A stretch of 64,000 nt of DNA from Stenotrophomonas sp. ATCM1_4 (GCF_004348115.1 NZ_QPFB01000001.1:845978-909977), one strand, 5' to 3'; counted from the first letter of the stretch, positions 10,001-20,063 are shown. Notes: generated from the letters alone by a model not told the origin. Numbers and translations: made by a program.

Positions 10001-10686
10001 CTGCTCCCCGGTTCCCGGCGGCGGTGCTGTTCGACCTGGACGGCACCTTGCTGGACAGCGCCCCGGACTTCGTCGCCACCGTCAATGCCATGCGCCAGGC
10101 GCGCAACATGGACGGGGTCGCACTGGAACAGCTGCGGCCTGTGGTTTCCAAGGGGTCGCGGGCGATGCTGGCGGTGGCTTTCCCGCACATGGCCGAGAGC
10201 GAGCGGCATGCGCTGGTGCCGGAATTCCTTGACCTGTACGAATCACTGATCGGCCGGCACGCGCAGGTGTTCGACGGCGTCGAATCGCTGCTGCGCACGC
10301 TGGAGCAGGCCGGTTGCGTGTGGGGCATCGTCACCAACAAGCCGGAGTACCTGGCCCGGCAGATCCTGCCCCAGCTGGGTTGGGAGCAGCGCTGCGCGGT
10401 GCTCATCGGCGGCGACACGCTGGCCGAACGCAAGCCGCACCCGTTGCCGCTGCAGGTGGCTGCCCAGCAGATCCACGTGGCAGCGGCGGCCTGCGTGTAC
10501 GTCGGCGACGACGAGCGCGACATCGTCGCCGCGCGCGCGGCGGGCATGCCGTCGGTGGCCGCGCTGTGGGGCTACCGGCTGGACCACGACGATCCGGCCA
10601 CCTGGCAGGCCGACCAGTATTGCGAGCTGCCGCAGCAGCTCTGGCAGGCGGACGCATGGCCGCTGACCCGACGGGCTTCGGCCTGA
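9997..10686 (+). CDS. gph: HAD-family phosphatase (Gph-like; possibly MupP)
   Basis: A 229-residue HAD hydrolase of the phosphoglycolate phosphatase type. Motif I is [13 protein letters not shown], motif II lies in GIVTNKP, motif III at ERKPHPLPL and motif IV at YVGDDERDI. The start overlaps the ubiG stop. In Pseudomonas the gene directly after ubiG encodes MupP, the N-acetylmuramate-6-phosphate phosphatase of cell-wall recycling. By position this protein could therefore be MupP rather than a 2-phosphoglycolate phosphatase; sequence alone does not decide. Confidence 0.88.
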   Translation: MTAPRFPAAVLFDLDGTLLDSAPDFVATVNAMRQARNMDGVALEQLRPVVSKGSRAMLAVAFPHMAESERHALVPEFLDLYESLIGRHAQVFDGVESLLRTLEQAGCVWGIVTNKPEYLARQILPQLGWEQRCAVLIGGDTLAERKPHPLPLQVAAQQIHVAAAACVYVGDDERDIVAARAAGMPSVAALWGYRLDHDDPATWQADQYCELPQQLWQADAWPLTRRASA

Positions 10687-10710
10687 ACCAACGAACATCG
10701 AGGTAATGAC

Positions 10711-11394
10711 GTGAGCAGTGCGCTGGACAGCTTCCTGGACAAGTGGCGTGAGCGGTGGCCGGAATGGGTCTTCGTCGAGCGCTTCGTCGAGGAGGGCATG
10801 CGCGAACGCGCGGTGGCGTGGTTCGCGCTGCTGCAGGAGTTCGATGACATGCTCAACGTCAGTGGTGACCCCACGCCATCGGACGCCAAGCTGGCGTGGT
10901 GGGGTGAGGAACTGCGCAGTTGGGACAGCCAGCGCTCGCGGCATCCGTTGGGTCGCGTACTGGAGCCGGTGCGTGCGCCATGGGCGCAGCTGGCCGATGC
11001 CCTGCCGGGCCTGGTCGACGCGCGCGAGCGCGTTGCCGATGGGGCCCAGGCGCGCGCCGGATTGGCGGGCTATGCCGCTGCGGTAGCCGCGGTGGAGGCG
11101 GCGATGTTCAAGCAGGCACCGGCGAAGGCGGCCGGAGAGGCCGTGCTCACCCAGGCCCTGGCGCACCGGGTGCAGGAGCTGGGTGTAGCGGTGGTGCCGC
11201 TCGCCGCCGGCGACGAGGCGCAGTGGCAGCGGCAGTTGCTGGCCGCATGGCCGTCGCGGGTGGCCGGCCCGCGCCCGCGTCGTCTGTACGCGTCGCTGGC
11301 CCGCGCCCGCCTGCAGGCCGTGCTGAAGGGCGGGCAGTACCAGCCCAGCCCGGCCGCGCTGTTGTGGCGCAGCTGGTGGGCCGCACGCGGGTAA
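10711..11394 (+). CDS. Degenerate squalene/phytoene synthase-family protein
   Basis: A 227-residue soluble protein weakly resembling squalene/phytoene synthases. The clearest trace is KLAWWGEELRSW, matching the family's K-x-x-W-W-x-E-E-L helix after the first substrate-binding region. The aspartate-rich DxxxD motifs needed for prenyl transfer are not intact, and the protein is about 60 residues shorter than active enzymes. It may be a non-catalytic homologue. It starts 24 bases after the phosphatase gene on the same strand, so it probably belongs to the ubiG transcript. The role is unknown. Confidence 0.6.
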   Translation: MSSALDSFLDKWRERWPEWVFVERFVEEGMRERAVAWFALLQEFDDMLNVSGDPTPSDAKLAWWGEELRSWDSQRSRHPLGRVLEPVRAPWAQLADALPGLVDARERVADGAQARAGLAGYAAAVAAVEAAMFKQAPAKAAGEAVLTQALAHRVQELGVAVVPLAAGDEAQWQRQLLAAWPSRVAGPRPRRLYASLARARLQAVLKGGQYQPSPAALLWRSWWAARG

Positions 11395-11422
11395 GGCCGT
11401 CGCCCGCTTCGCACCTGAAGGC

Positions 11423-11460
11423 GCTCCTGCAAACCGCAGGAGCGGCCTTGGCCGCGAAGC
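11423..11460. repeat. Short palindromic intergenic element, family C (copy 1)
   Basis: GCTCCTGC and GCAGGAGC arms (11423-11430, 11436-11443) form a hairpin, followed by the palindrome CGGCCTTGGCCG and GAAGC. A related copy in the opposite orientation is at 26894-26924. It lies in the gap between two convergent genes. Confidence 0.7.
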
Positions 11461-11527
11461 TGGAAGCTATTCCGCCATTCACAAAGCCCGGTTGCCGATG
11501 TTGCCGGCTTCGCGCCTGAAGGGGCGC

Positions 11528-12379
11528 CTACCTTGCGCGCTCCAGCACCAGCAGCGGGTCGATCCGCGTGTCGAACCAGTTCATGCCCCAATGCAGGTGC
11601 GGCCCGGTCGCGCGCCCGGTGGCGCCGACCGCGGCGATGGTCTGGCCCTGCTCGATGCGGTCGCCGACCTTCACGTCGATGCGCGAGAGGTGCAGGAAGT
11701 TGGAACTGATGCCGAAGCCATGGTCGAGCACCAGCGTGCCGCCGGTCAGGTACAGGTCCGGGTTGGCGAAGGTGACGATGCCGGCCGCCGGGGCCTTCAC
11801 CGGCGTGCCGGTCGGCACCGCGATGTCCATGCCGGAGTGGCCGCTGCCCGGTTGTCCGTTGTAGACACGGGCGTTGCCGAAGCGGCCACTGATGCGGCCC
11901 TGCACCGGCCACGCGAAGGTCTGGGTGAAGTCGGTGCGGTTGTCGTCGCGCCGGCGTGATTCGGTCACCAGTGCCTGCTCGCGGGCAATGCGCTCGGCGA
12001 TGGCCGGCGGCGGGTTCACTGTTTTCGGCGGCACGCCGTTGACCCGTTCGGTCGGCCAGTCGCGTGGGGTCACCACGATGCTGGCGGTTTCGCTGCTGCC
12101 ATCCGGGCGACGCACCTGCACCTGCAGCGGTCCCTTTTCGTCGCGACCGATGCCGAACACCACGCTGCCATAGCTGCTGACCCGCAGGTCACGGCCGGCA
12201 TAGCGCACGCTGCTGCCCGCAGGCACCTTGCCAATCACCATCGCGCCCTGCGAGGCACTGGCCGGGAACACCACGCGGTTGTCGACCAGCTCGCCGATGC
12301 CGTCCTGTGCCTGCACGGACGGGGCGGGGAACAGGGGCGCGGCCAGCAGCAGCGCCCCGAACAGGAAGGACGAATGCAT
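11528..12379 (-). CDS. Secreted M23-family peptidoglycan endopeptidase
   Basis: A 283-residue exported protein with a signal peptide (residues 1-24, cleavage after VQA) and a C-terminal LytM/M23 metallopeptidase domain. The zinc-site motifs are SGHSGMDIAVPTGTPV (HxxxD) and GPHLHWGM (HxH). The N-terminal half is a beta-rich region around residues 30-120. Such enzymes cleave peptide cross-links in peptidoglycan or activate amidases. Its ATG overlaps the stop of pyrC by four bases, so expression is coupled to dihydroorotase, an uncommon functional pairing. Confidence 0.9.
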   Translation of the reverse strand: MHSSFLFGALLLAAPLFPAPSVQAQDGIGELVDNRVVFPASASQGAMVIGKVPAGSSVRYAGRDLRVSSYGSVVFGIGRDEKGPLQVQVRRPDGSSETASIVVTPRDWPTERVNGVPPKTVNPPPAIAERIAREQALVTESRRRDDNRTDFTQTFAWPVQGRISGRFGNARVYNGQPGSGHSGMDIAVPTGTPVKAPAAGIVTFANPDLYLTGGTLVLDHGFGISSNFLHLSRIDVKVGDRIEQGQTIAAVGATGRATGPHLHWGMNWFDTRIDPLLVLERAR

Positions 12380-13725
12380 CAGCGGTCGTAGGTCATGCGC
12401 TGGCCGGCCGGGGCGCCCACCAGCTTGCTGCCGTCCCACACCAGTTGGCCATTGACCCAGGTGGAGGCGATGCGCGAGCGGAAGGTGGTGCCTTCGAACG
12501 GCGACCAGCCGCACTTGGACAGCACGTCCTCGCGCTTGACGGTGAACGGCACGTCCTCCACCAGCACCAGGTCGGCGAAGTAGCCCTCGCGCAGGAAACC
12601 GCGCTGCTCCACATCGAACAGCTGCGCCGGCGCATGGGCGAACTTCTGCACCACCTGCTCGCGGGTCAGCTTGCCTTCGTGCACGCGCTCCAGCGCGGCG
12701 ACCAGCGCGTACTGCACCAGCGGCAGGCCGGACGGCGCCTGGGCGTAGGGCTTCTGCTTCTCTTCCCAGGTATGCGGGGCGTGGTCGGTGGCGAGTACGT
12801 CGAGCACGTCGTCGGCCAGCGCGGCGGTGATCGCCTCGCGGTCGGCCACGTCCTTGATCGCCGGGTTGCACTTGATCAGGTTGCCCTTGGTGGCGTAATC
12901 CGGGCGGGCGAAGTGCAGGAAATGCACGCAGGTCTCGGCGGTGATCTGCTTGCGGCTGCCATCGGCGCGGATCAACGGGCCCTTCTCGAACAACGCCAGC
13001 TCATCGGCGGTGGAAATGTGCAGCACGTGCAGGCGGGTGCCGTGCTTGCGTGCCAGCGACATCGCCAGCCGGGTCGACTTGATGCAGGCCTCGCGCGAAC
13101 GGATATCCGGGTGCATCTCCGGGGTCAGTGCGTCGCCGTATTTGTCCTGGAACGCCTTCAGGTTGGCGTCGATCATCGGCGTGTCTTCGCAGTGCGTGAT
13201 GATCGGGGTCGGGCATTCGCGGAAGATCGCGTCCAGGGTTTCCGGGTTGTCGACCAGCATGTTGCCGGTGGACGCGCCCATGAACACCTTCACGCCCGGC
13301 GCCTTCTTCGGGTCGAGTACGCGGATGGCCTCGAGGTTGTCGTTGCTGGCGCCGTGGTAGAAGCCGTAGTTGGCCCAGGCGCGGCCCTTGGCCAGTTCGT
13401 ACTTGGCTTCGAGGATGGTCGAATCCAGCGTCGGCGGGTTGGTGTTGGGCATGTCCATGAAGCTGGTCAGGCCACCGGCCACGGCCGCGGCCGATTCGGT
13501 GGCGATGTCACCCTTGTGGGTCAGGCCCGGTTCGCGGAAATGCACCTGGTCGTCGATCATGCCCGGCAGCAGCCAGCGTCCGGCGGCGTCCACCACCTGT
13601 TCGCCATCACGCGGGGACAGTCCGGTACCGATCTGCGCGATGCGGCCGTTCTCGATGCGCAGGTCGCCATCGAAAGTGCGGCCTTCGTTGACCATGCGGG
13701 CGTTGGTGATGAGCGTGGAGGACAT
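12379..13725 (-). CDS. pyrC: Dihydroorotase (class I type)
   Basis: Dihydroorotase cyclises N-carbamoyl-aspartate to dihydroorotate in pyrimidine synthesis. The 448-residue length and sequence match the long AllB-like type rather than the 348-residue E. coli PyrC. Zinc ligands are visible in MIDDQVHFREPGLTHKGD (where HxH appears as QVH), THCED, LHVLHIST and ATDHAPH. GLPLVQYAL follows the last of these. Gln replaces the first His of the HxH motif, so one metal ligand is altered. The frame overlaps the downstream peptidase gene by four bases; yidD ends one base upstream of its start codon. Confidence 0.9.
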   Translation of the reverse strand: MSSTLITNARMVNEGRTFDGDLRIENGRIAQIGTGLSPRDGEQVVDAAGRWLLPGMIDDQVHFREPGLTHKGDIATESAAAVAGGLTSFMDMPNTNPPTLDSTILEAKYELAKGRAWANYGFYHGASNDNLEAIRVLDPKKAPGVKVFMGASTGNMLVDNPETLDAIFRECPTPIITHCEDTPMIDANLKAFQDKYGDALTPEMHPDIRSREACIKSTRLAMSLARKHGTRLHVLHISTADELALFEKGPLIRADGSRKQITAETCVHFLHFARPDYATKGNLIKCNPAIKDVADREAITAALADDVLDVLATDHAPHTWEEKQKPYAQAPSGLPLVQYALVAALERVHEGKLTREQVVQKFAHAPAQLFDVEQRGFLREGYFADLVLVEDVPFTVKREDVLSKCGWSPFEGTTFRSRIASTWVNGQLVWDGSKLVGAPAGQRMTYDR

Positions 13726-13726
13726 G

Positions 13727-13981
13727 TCAGTGTTTTCCTGTACAGCGGCAAGAGGGGGAATCGGGCCGCCCCGGTACCGGGTCGAAACCGCCGGGATGGA
13801 AGGGCTGGCAGCGGCCCAGCCGCAGCAGCGTCAGCCAGCAGCCACGCAATGGCCCGTGTACGCGGATGGCTTCCATACCGTATTCAGAGCAACTGGGGAC
13901 AAAACGGCAGCGCGGCCCGAGCAGGGGGCTGATGAAGCGCTTGTACAAGCGCAGTACGGCGATGAGTAGGCGGCCGATCAC
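13727..13981 (-). CDS. yidD: Membrane protein insertion efficiency factor YidD
   Basis: YidD is a small membrane-associated protein that assists YidC-dependent insertion. The 84-residue product carries the full signature: [24 protein letters not shown] and [14 protein letters not shown], with the conserved Cys residues. A GTG at 13981 gives the usual length; an in-frame ATG upstream at 14026 would add 15 residues. In many bacteria yidD sits between rnpA and yidC. Here it is next to pyrC, so it has been uncoupled from that operon. Confidence 0.93.
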   Translation of the reverse strand: MIGRLLIAVLRLYKRFISPLLGPRCRFVPSCSEYGMEAIRVHGPLRGCWLTLLRLGRCQPFHPGGFDPVPGRPDSPSCRCTGKH

Positions 13982-14186
13982 CCCCGAATGATATGCCAGT
14001 TGGCATTGCCATTGGATTTGTCGCACGATGCGCGGACGGCTGCGGCAATGCCTGCGGGTTTTGCCGAGCCAGCCAGGGGCGGATGGCTCCTGGTTACGTT
14101 CCGAACTGCGCGAAACGGTCCGGTGACGCCACCGGACCTGTATTGCACGGGTCGGGCATCCGTTCAGGCAACGGGGCCCGGCGCGG

Positions 14187-14215
14187 TTGCTGCTGCTGGT
14201 CGGGTAGGCTATAAA
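14187..14215 (+). promoter_or_regulatory. Candidate sigma-70 promoter of the dksA-like gene
   Basis: TTGCTG (14187-14192) and TATAAA (14210-14215) are separated by exactly 17 bases. The sequence after the -10 box is GC-rich (GGCCCGC), a discriminator type often linked to stringent control; this would fit a DksA-family gene. The start site is predicted near 14222. Confidence 0.55.
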
Positions 14216-14259
14216 GGCCCGCTTTCCCGGGCCCCGGGGGAAACAAGGAAGAGCGTTTC

Positions 14260-15345
14260 GTGGCTGCTAAAAAACCTGCAAAGAAGGCCGTCAAGGTCGC
14301 CAAGAAAACCGCCAAACCTGTAGTCAAGAAGGCGGCGTCCAAGCCGGTTGAAAAGAAGCCGGTCGCCAAGGCTGCCAAGCCGGCCGCCAAGAAGGCTGCA
14401 GCGCCCGCCAAGAAGGCGGCTGTTGCCAAGAAGGCGGTGGCCAAACCGGTGGCTCCGGCCAAGAAGGCGGCGCCCAAGCCCGCCGTTGCCAAGAAAACGG
14501 CTGCCAAGCCGGCAGCACCTGCGAAGAAGGTGCCCGCCAAGCCGGTGGCCAAGCCCGCGGCAAAGAAGGTGGCGGACAAGCCCGCTGCCAAGCCCGCAAA
14601 GACGCCAGCCACCCCGCCCGTGGTCAAGTCCGTACCGAAGCCGGCCGCCAAGCCGGTGACGGCCAAGCCTGTCCCGGCCGAAGTCGCCAAGAAGGTTGCA
14701 GCACCGGCCCCCAAGCCGGCCGCCAAGCCGACGCCCGCGCCCAAGGCCCCGCAAATCAAGAATCCCGTGCCTGTTTCGAAATCCCCCGTCAAAACCACCG
14801 TCGTCAAGTCCGCAGCGCCTGCAGCCGTCCGTCCGGTCGGCAAGGTGGCGGTTGCCGTAACCGCCCGTTCGGCGGCCCCGGCACCGCGCAGCAAGTACAA
14901 GGTTGTCGAATACAAGACCGACGAAGCGTCCGGTCGTCCGATCCTGCCGGCCGGCTACAAGCCCAGCGCCGACGAGGAGTACATGAGCACGCTGCAGCAG
15001 GAGTACTTCCGCCAGCGCCTGCTGCAGTGGCGCGCCGACCTGGTCGAGGAATCGAAGCAGACCATCGAGAACCTGCGCGAAGAAGTGCGTGACATCGGCG
15101 ATGAAGCCGAGCGCGCCACCCGTGAGACCGAGAACTCGCTGGAACTGCGTACCCGCGACCGCTACCGCAAGCTGATCGGCAAGATCGACAGCACGCTCAA
15201 GCGCCTGGAAGCCGGAGATTACGGCTACTGCGTGGACACCGGCGAAGAGATCGGCCTGGACCGCCTGGAAGCCCGTCTCACCGCCGAGCGCACGATTGAT
15301 GCGCAGGAGCGTTGGGAGCACCTGCAGAAGCAGCAGGGCGACTGA
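14260..15345 (+). CDS. DksA/TraR-family RNA polymerase-binding protein with a histone-H1-like N-terminal tail
   Basis: A 361-residue protein. Residues 1 to about 215 are Lys/Ala/Pro-rich repeats (AKKA, AKPA), resembling histone H1 tails. About residues 230-361 form a DksA domain: the [20 protein letters not shown] coiled coil, [18 protein letters not shown] and GDYGYC. The tip acids align as Asp then Glu (GDEAERA) with D71/D74 of E. coli DksA. Of the four zinc cysteines only Cys324 remains; the others align with Thr327, Thr345 and Ala348. The fold is therefore probably zinc-free. E. coli DksA has only 151 residues. GTG at 14260 is chosen because AAGGAAG lies just upstream. A terminator follows. 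Confidence 0.9.
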   Translation: MAAKKPAKKAVKVAKKTAKPVVKKAASKPVEKKPVAKAAKPAAKKAAAPAKKAAVAKKAVAKPVAPAKKAAPKPAVAKKTAAKPAAPAKKVPAKPVAKPAAKKVADKPAAKPAKTPATPPVVKSVPKPAAKPVTAKPVPAEVAKKVAAPAPKPAAKPTPAPKAPQIKNPVPVSKSPVKTTVVKSAAPAAVRPVGKVAVAVTARSAAPAPRSKYKVVEYKTDEASGRPILPAGYKPSADEEYMSTLQQEYFRQRLLQWRADLVEESKQTIENLREEVRDIGDEAERATRETENSLELRTRDRYRKLIGKIDSTLKRLEAGDYGYCVDTGEEIGLDRLEARLTAERTIDAQERWEHLQKQQGD

Positions 15346-15369
15346 TCGTCCCGGCGTGATGCACCCTGC

Positions 15370-15393
15370 AGAACCCCGCCCTGGCGGGGTTCT
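15370..15393 (+). terminator. Intrinsic terminator of the dksA-like gene
   Basis: An 11-bp perfect stem (15370-15380 with 15383-15393) around a 2-nt loop, or 10 bp with a 4-nt loop, followed by GTCTTTCT. It lies 24 bases after the stop. Confidence 0.85.
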
Positions 15394-15415
15394 GTCTTTC
15401 TGGAGGTGGGAGAAG

Positions 15416-15871
15416 ATGGCAGAGCAGGACGTTTTCATGCGCCGCGCGCTGGAACTGGCGCGCGCGAACATCGCCGTCGGTGGGCGCCCATTCGGTGCGG
15501 TCCTGGTGAAGGACGGCAAGGTGCTGGCCGAAGCGGCCAATGGTATCCATGCCAGCCACGACCCGACCGATCACGCGGAGATGCGCGCCATCCGCCTTGC
15601 CAGTGCTGTGCTCGGGAGCCCTCGCTTGGATGGCTGCAGCGTGTATGCCAGCGGCCATCCGTGCCCGATGTGCCTGGCTGCGATGTACCTGTGCGGGATC
15701 CAGCAGGCCTGGTTCGCCTATTCGAATGAGGACGCAGAGCCGTTCGGCCTGTCGACCGGCGCGGTGTACGCACGCTTGGCCGAAGGACCGGCGGCACCGG
15801 CCTCCGGCCTGCGCCAATGGAAGCCGGCGGGCGAGCAGGGGCTGTATGCGGAGTGGGGAGTGAAGTCGTAG
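15416..15871 (+). CDS. Nucleoside/guanine deaminase (cytidine deaminase-like fold)
   Basis: A 151-residue zinc deaminase of the GuaD/TadA-like group. The zinc site is read as HAE (TDHAEMRAI) and PCxxC (SGHPCPMCLAAM), and the N-terminal segment GGRPFGAVLVKDG is characteristic. The protein lacks the C-terminal features of tRNA deaminase TadA, so a free purine or nucleoside substrate such as guanine is more likely. The ATG at 15416 has GGAGGTGGGAG upstream. It ends convergently with an MFS gene across a pair of inverted repeats. Confidence 0.85.
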   Translation: MAEQDVFMRRALELARANIAVGGRPFGAVLVKDGKVLAEAANGIHASHDPTDHAEMRAIRLASAVLGSPRLDGCSVYASGHPCPMCLAAMYLCGIQQAWFAYSNEDAEPFGLSTGAVYARLAEGPAAPASGLRQWKPAGEQGLYAEWGVKS

Positions 15872-15882
15872 CGGGCAAGCGG

Positions 15883-16040
15883 CACCCTCATCCGCCCTGC
15901 GGGCACCTTCTCCCGTCCACGGGAGAAGGGAGCGCCTGCGACAGCCCGGCAGTCGGATGGACCCAGGCGGTCCATGCAATCTCGAACACCCTCCCTTCTC
16001 CCGCCTGCGGGAGAAGGTGCCCGCAGGGCGGATGAGGGCA
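15883..16040. repeat. Inverted pair of family-A intergenic repeats
   Basis: Two near-identical copies of about 48 bases (15883-15930 and 15991-16039) face each other. Each contains CCGCCCTGCGGGCACC followed by a CTTCTCCCG...CGGGAGAAG hairpin; only the hairpin loops differ (TCCA versus CAGG). Together they could form one large cruciform between two convergent genes and may act as a two-way terminator. Confidence 0.85.
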
Positions 16041-16045
16041 GGCCT

Positions 16046-17290
16046 TTACTGCAGGTCGCGCAGGTTCAACCGGCGCAGCTGCGGCGCCTTCCAGGCGGTG
16101 ACCCCGGCCACGCCAAGCACCGCGCAGCCGCCGATGACCGCCGCCGGGACCAGCCCCAGCCAACGGGCCATGGTGCCGGCGTAGAACGCGCCCAGTTCAT
16201 TGGACGAACTGATGAAGATGCCGTTGATCGAGGACACCCGGCCGCGCATCTCATCCGGCGTGGCCAACTGCAGGATGGTCGAGCGCACCACCACCGACAC
16301 GCCATCGCAGGCGCCATAGAACAGCAGGATGGCCGCAGACAGCCAGAAGTGCTGGGACAGCCCGAACGCGATCACGCACAGGCCGAAGCCGGCCACCGCG
16401 AACAGCAGCACGCGCCCGGCATTGCGTTGCAACGGTCGGCGCGCCAACCACAGCCCCACGCAGATCGAGCCCAGCGCCGGCGCCGCGCGCAGGATGCCAA
16501 GGCCCTCCGGGCCGTAGTGCAGGATCTCCTGGATGAAGGCCGGCAGCATCGCCACCACGCCACCCAGCAGCACCGAGAACATGTCCAACGCCATTGCGCC
16601 GAGCATGATCTGGTTGCCCAGCACGAAGCGCGCGCCTTCGGCGATGCTGGCGAAGATCGGTGCGCGCGTCTGCGGCGGGGGCGGTTCGCTGACCCGGAGC
16701 GAGGCCAGCGCCAGCAGCGCCAGCGTCGCCATCACCGCGGCCACGCCATAGGACAGGCCCTTGCCGCCCCAGCCGACCAGCACGCCGCCCAGTGCCGGGC
16801 CGACCACCATGCCGGTCTGGAACACCACGCTGCCGAAGCCGGCCCCGCGCGCGAACTGCTCGCGTGCCAACACCCGCGCGAACAGCGCGTTGTAGATCGG
16901 TGACAGGAAGGCGCGGACCATGCCGGTCAGCGCGATGGCCAAGTAGATCGGCCAGACGCCCTTGAACGGTAGCCAGCCCATCGCCACCGATGCCAGCACC
17001 ACCGCGGTAGCGATCAGGCCGAGGCTGGCCGCCATGCCCAGCCTGCGGCGGGGCAGGTGGTCAACCAGATAGCCGGCGAACGGGGCCACGCAGAAGAACG
17101 GGAGCACCTCGGCCAGGCCGATCAGGCCCAGCGAGAACGGATTGCGGGTGATCTCGTAGATGTGCCAGCCGACCGTGACCGCGACGATCTGGTAGGACAG
17201 CATCGCGGCGATGCGGTACAGCAGCAGTGACGCGAAGCCCGGCTGGCGCAGCAGGGTCAGGGCGCTGGCGTCGCCGGCGGGGGCGCTCAC
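16046..17290 (-). CDS. MFS transporter (EntS/MFS_3 type exporter)
   Basis: A 414-residue inner-membrane protein with about twelve hydrophobic segments and family features of the MFS_3/EntS group (FLSPIYNALFARVLAREQFARGAGFGSVVFQTGMVVGPALGG; GYLVDHLPRRRLGM between TM2 and TM3). Members export small compounds such as siderophores or drugs. The substrate cannot be predicted. It starts at GTG 17290, overlapping the sufE stop (GTGA), so translation of the two genes is coupled. The link to Fe-S assembly hints at an iron-related substrate, but this is inference only. Confidence 0.85.
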   Translation of the reverse strand: MSAPAGDASALTLLRQPGFASLLLYRIAAMLSYQIVAVTVGWHIYEITRNPFSLGLIGLAEVLPFFCVAPFAGYLVDHLPRRRLGMAASLGLIATAVVLASVAMGWLPFKGVWPIYLAIALTGMVRAFLSPIYNALFARVLAREQFARGAGFGSVVFQTGMVVGPALGGVLVGWGGKGLSYGVAAVMATLALLALASLRVSEPPPPQTRAPIFASIAEGARFVLGNQIMLGAMALDMFSVLLGGVVAMLPAFIQEILHYGPEGLGILRAAPALGSICVGLWLARRPLQRNAGRVLLFAVAGFGLCVIAFGLSQHFWLSAAILLFYGACDGVSVVVRSTILQLATPDEMRGRVSSINGIFISSSNELGAFYAGTMARWLGLVPAAVIGGCAVLGVAGVTAWKAPQLRRLNLRDLQ

Positions 17291-17727
17291 CGCGACTGCG
17301 CTTGGGCAGTTTCGCGGATGAAGGCCAGCATCGCGGCCAGGCCGTTGCTGCGGGTCGGCGAGAGGTGCTTGGCCAGGCCGATGGCGGCCACGTAGTCCGG
17401 CTCGGTGGCCAGGATCTCGGCGGCCGAGCGACCGGAGTAGACGCGCAGGGCCAGGTAGATCAGGCCCGAGACGATGGCCGAATCACTGATGGCATGGAAG
17501 ACCAGCTTGTCGGCGTTGCCTTCCGGCACGATCCAGACCATCGACTGGCAGCCGAGCAGGCGGTGCTCCTCGGTCTTCCATTCTTCCGGGAAGGTCGGCA
17601 ACTTGCGGCCGAGGTCGATCAGGTATTGGTAGCGCTCGGACCAGTCGCCAAAGAAGGAGAACTCGTCGGCAATGGCGGCCTGGGCGTCGGCGGGGGTGGG
17701 TTCGAGCGGGAAAATCGTGTCGGTCAT
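17287..17727 (-). CDS. sufE: SufE-family Fe-S cluster assembly sulfur acceptor
   Basis: SufE accepts persulfide sulfur from the desulfurase SufS (or CsdA) and passes it on for Fe-S cluster assembly. The 146-residue product has the conserved motifs WSERYQYLIDLGRKLP and LLGCQSMVW with the active Cys, then the helix SGLIYLALRVYSGRSAAEI and LSPTRSNGL. It is complete and of normal length. The other suf genes are not nearby. It is translationally coupled to the following MFS exporter. An inverted repeat pair lies between it and cysS. Confidence 0.93.
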   Translation of the reverse strand: MTDTIFPLEPTPADAQAAIADEFSFFGDWSERYQYLIDLGRKLPTFPEEWKTEEHRLLGCQSMVWIVPEGNADKLVFHAISDSAIVSGLIYLALRVYSGRSAAEILATEPDYVAAIGLAKHLSPTRSNGLAAMLAFIRETAQAQSR

Positions 17728-17787
17728 GGGGGTTCCTGTTCTTGCCCGCTCCAGTTGATGGGCGGGCCGGTGGGGCGGGCGGTTCTG

Positions 17788-17913
17788 CCCTCACCCCAAC
17801 CCCTCTCCCGCGTGCGGGAGAGGGGCTCAGCTCAGCGCATGTTGAGGCGAAACTGAGCGACTGCAGTGTTTGAAGCCCCTCTCCCGCCCGCGGGAGAGGG
17901 GTTGGGGTGAGGG
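17788..17913. repeat. Inverted pair of family-B intergenic repeats
   Basis: Copies at 17788-17827 and 17874-17913 face each other across 46 bases. Each has the core CCTCTCCCGC / GCGGGAGAGG hairpin next to a CCCTCACCCCAACCCC flank (or its complement). They occupy the cysS-sufE gap. Confidence 0.85.
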
Positions 17914-17925
17914 AAAACAGAGGCC

Positions 17926-19293
<1,368 letters not shown>

Positions 19294-19458
19294 GGTCTTC
19301 CGGGGGAGGAACGAATCGCCCAATTCTAGCGGTCCGGGCCGGGCGGGGCACAGCCGGGCTGGGCAGAACGCCTGCGGATGGGTAATGTTCAGGCCCGGGG
19401 CAGTTCGCCTGCCTACACTATTGTTGCCCCCCATCCCGGGCCTTGATCGAATTCATTG

Positions 19459-20010
19459 ATGAAATCCGCTCCGTTTCTGTTGTTTGCCAGCCTGTTCGCC
19501 GCCGGTCCCGTTGCGGCCCAGGCGCAGGACGGTGACCAGCGCAATCGCGTGGTGATCATGGAGAACGTGCGCTACGACTATGCGCAGGTTCTCAATGTCG
19601 AGCCGGTCTTCCAGACCCTGCGCGCCACCCGTACCGAAGAGCACTGCGAGCCGGTATCCACCCGCACGCTGGCCCCGGTGCAGGTCAAGGGCGAGGAGGA
19701 GAAGGGCGGTTTCCGCCGTTTCTGGGATTCGGTGCGCGGCATCTTCACGCGCGGGGAAGGCGAGGAGGCGGTCGAGGACAGCAGCCAGGTCCATCACCCC
19801 GGCGCCAGCGCGCTGCTGACGCCCGAATGCAGGATCGTCGAGGTCGGCCGCGAGTTCCGCCGTCCCATCGCCTACGACGTGGACTACGTCTACAAGGGCA
19901 TCAAGTTCCGCTCGCGCCTGCCGGAAGATCCGGGCAACCGCCTGAAACTGCGGGTGTCGATCACCCCGGATATCGGCCAGTCGTTCGAAACCACCCCGAG
20001 CATCCCCTGA
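19459..20010 (+). CDS. Secreted hypothetical protein (17-kDa surface antigen-like beginning)
   Basis: A 183-residue protein with a clear signal peptide (MKSAPFLLFASLFAAGPVAAQA). The mature N-terminus has the pattern YDYAQVLNVEPVFQTLRATRTEEHCEPV. This resembles the VxxVxPV...C opening of envelope proteins that usually continue with a glycine-zipper domain. That zipper is absent; instead there is a charged linker and a C-terminal beta-rich part (ECRIVEVGREFRRPIAYDVDYVYKGIKFRSRL). Two Cys may form a disulphide. An in-frame TTG three bases earlier is less likely than the ATG. The function is unknown; it is probably periplasmic or surface-associated. Confidence 0.75.
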   Translation: MKSAPFLLFASLFAAGPVAAQAQDGDQRNRVVIMENVRYDYAQVLNVEPVFQTLRATRTEEHCEPVSTRTLAPVQVKGEEEKGGFRRFWDSVRGIFTRGEGEEAVEDSSQVHHPGASALLTPECRIVEVGREFRRPIAYDVDYVYKGIKFRSRLPEDPGNRLKLRVSITPDIGQSFETTPSIP

Positions 20011-20063
20011 TGCTGCGCCGCGGCACTTGCGTGCCGCAGGGCCGCATGCGAGTATTCGGCGCT

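Noticed and set aside
12307-13932. 541-codon frame antisense to pyrC
   Set aside because: Shadow frame; pyrC carries clear catalytic motifs.
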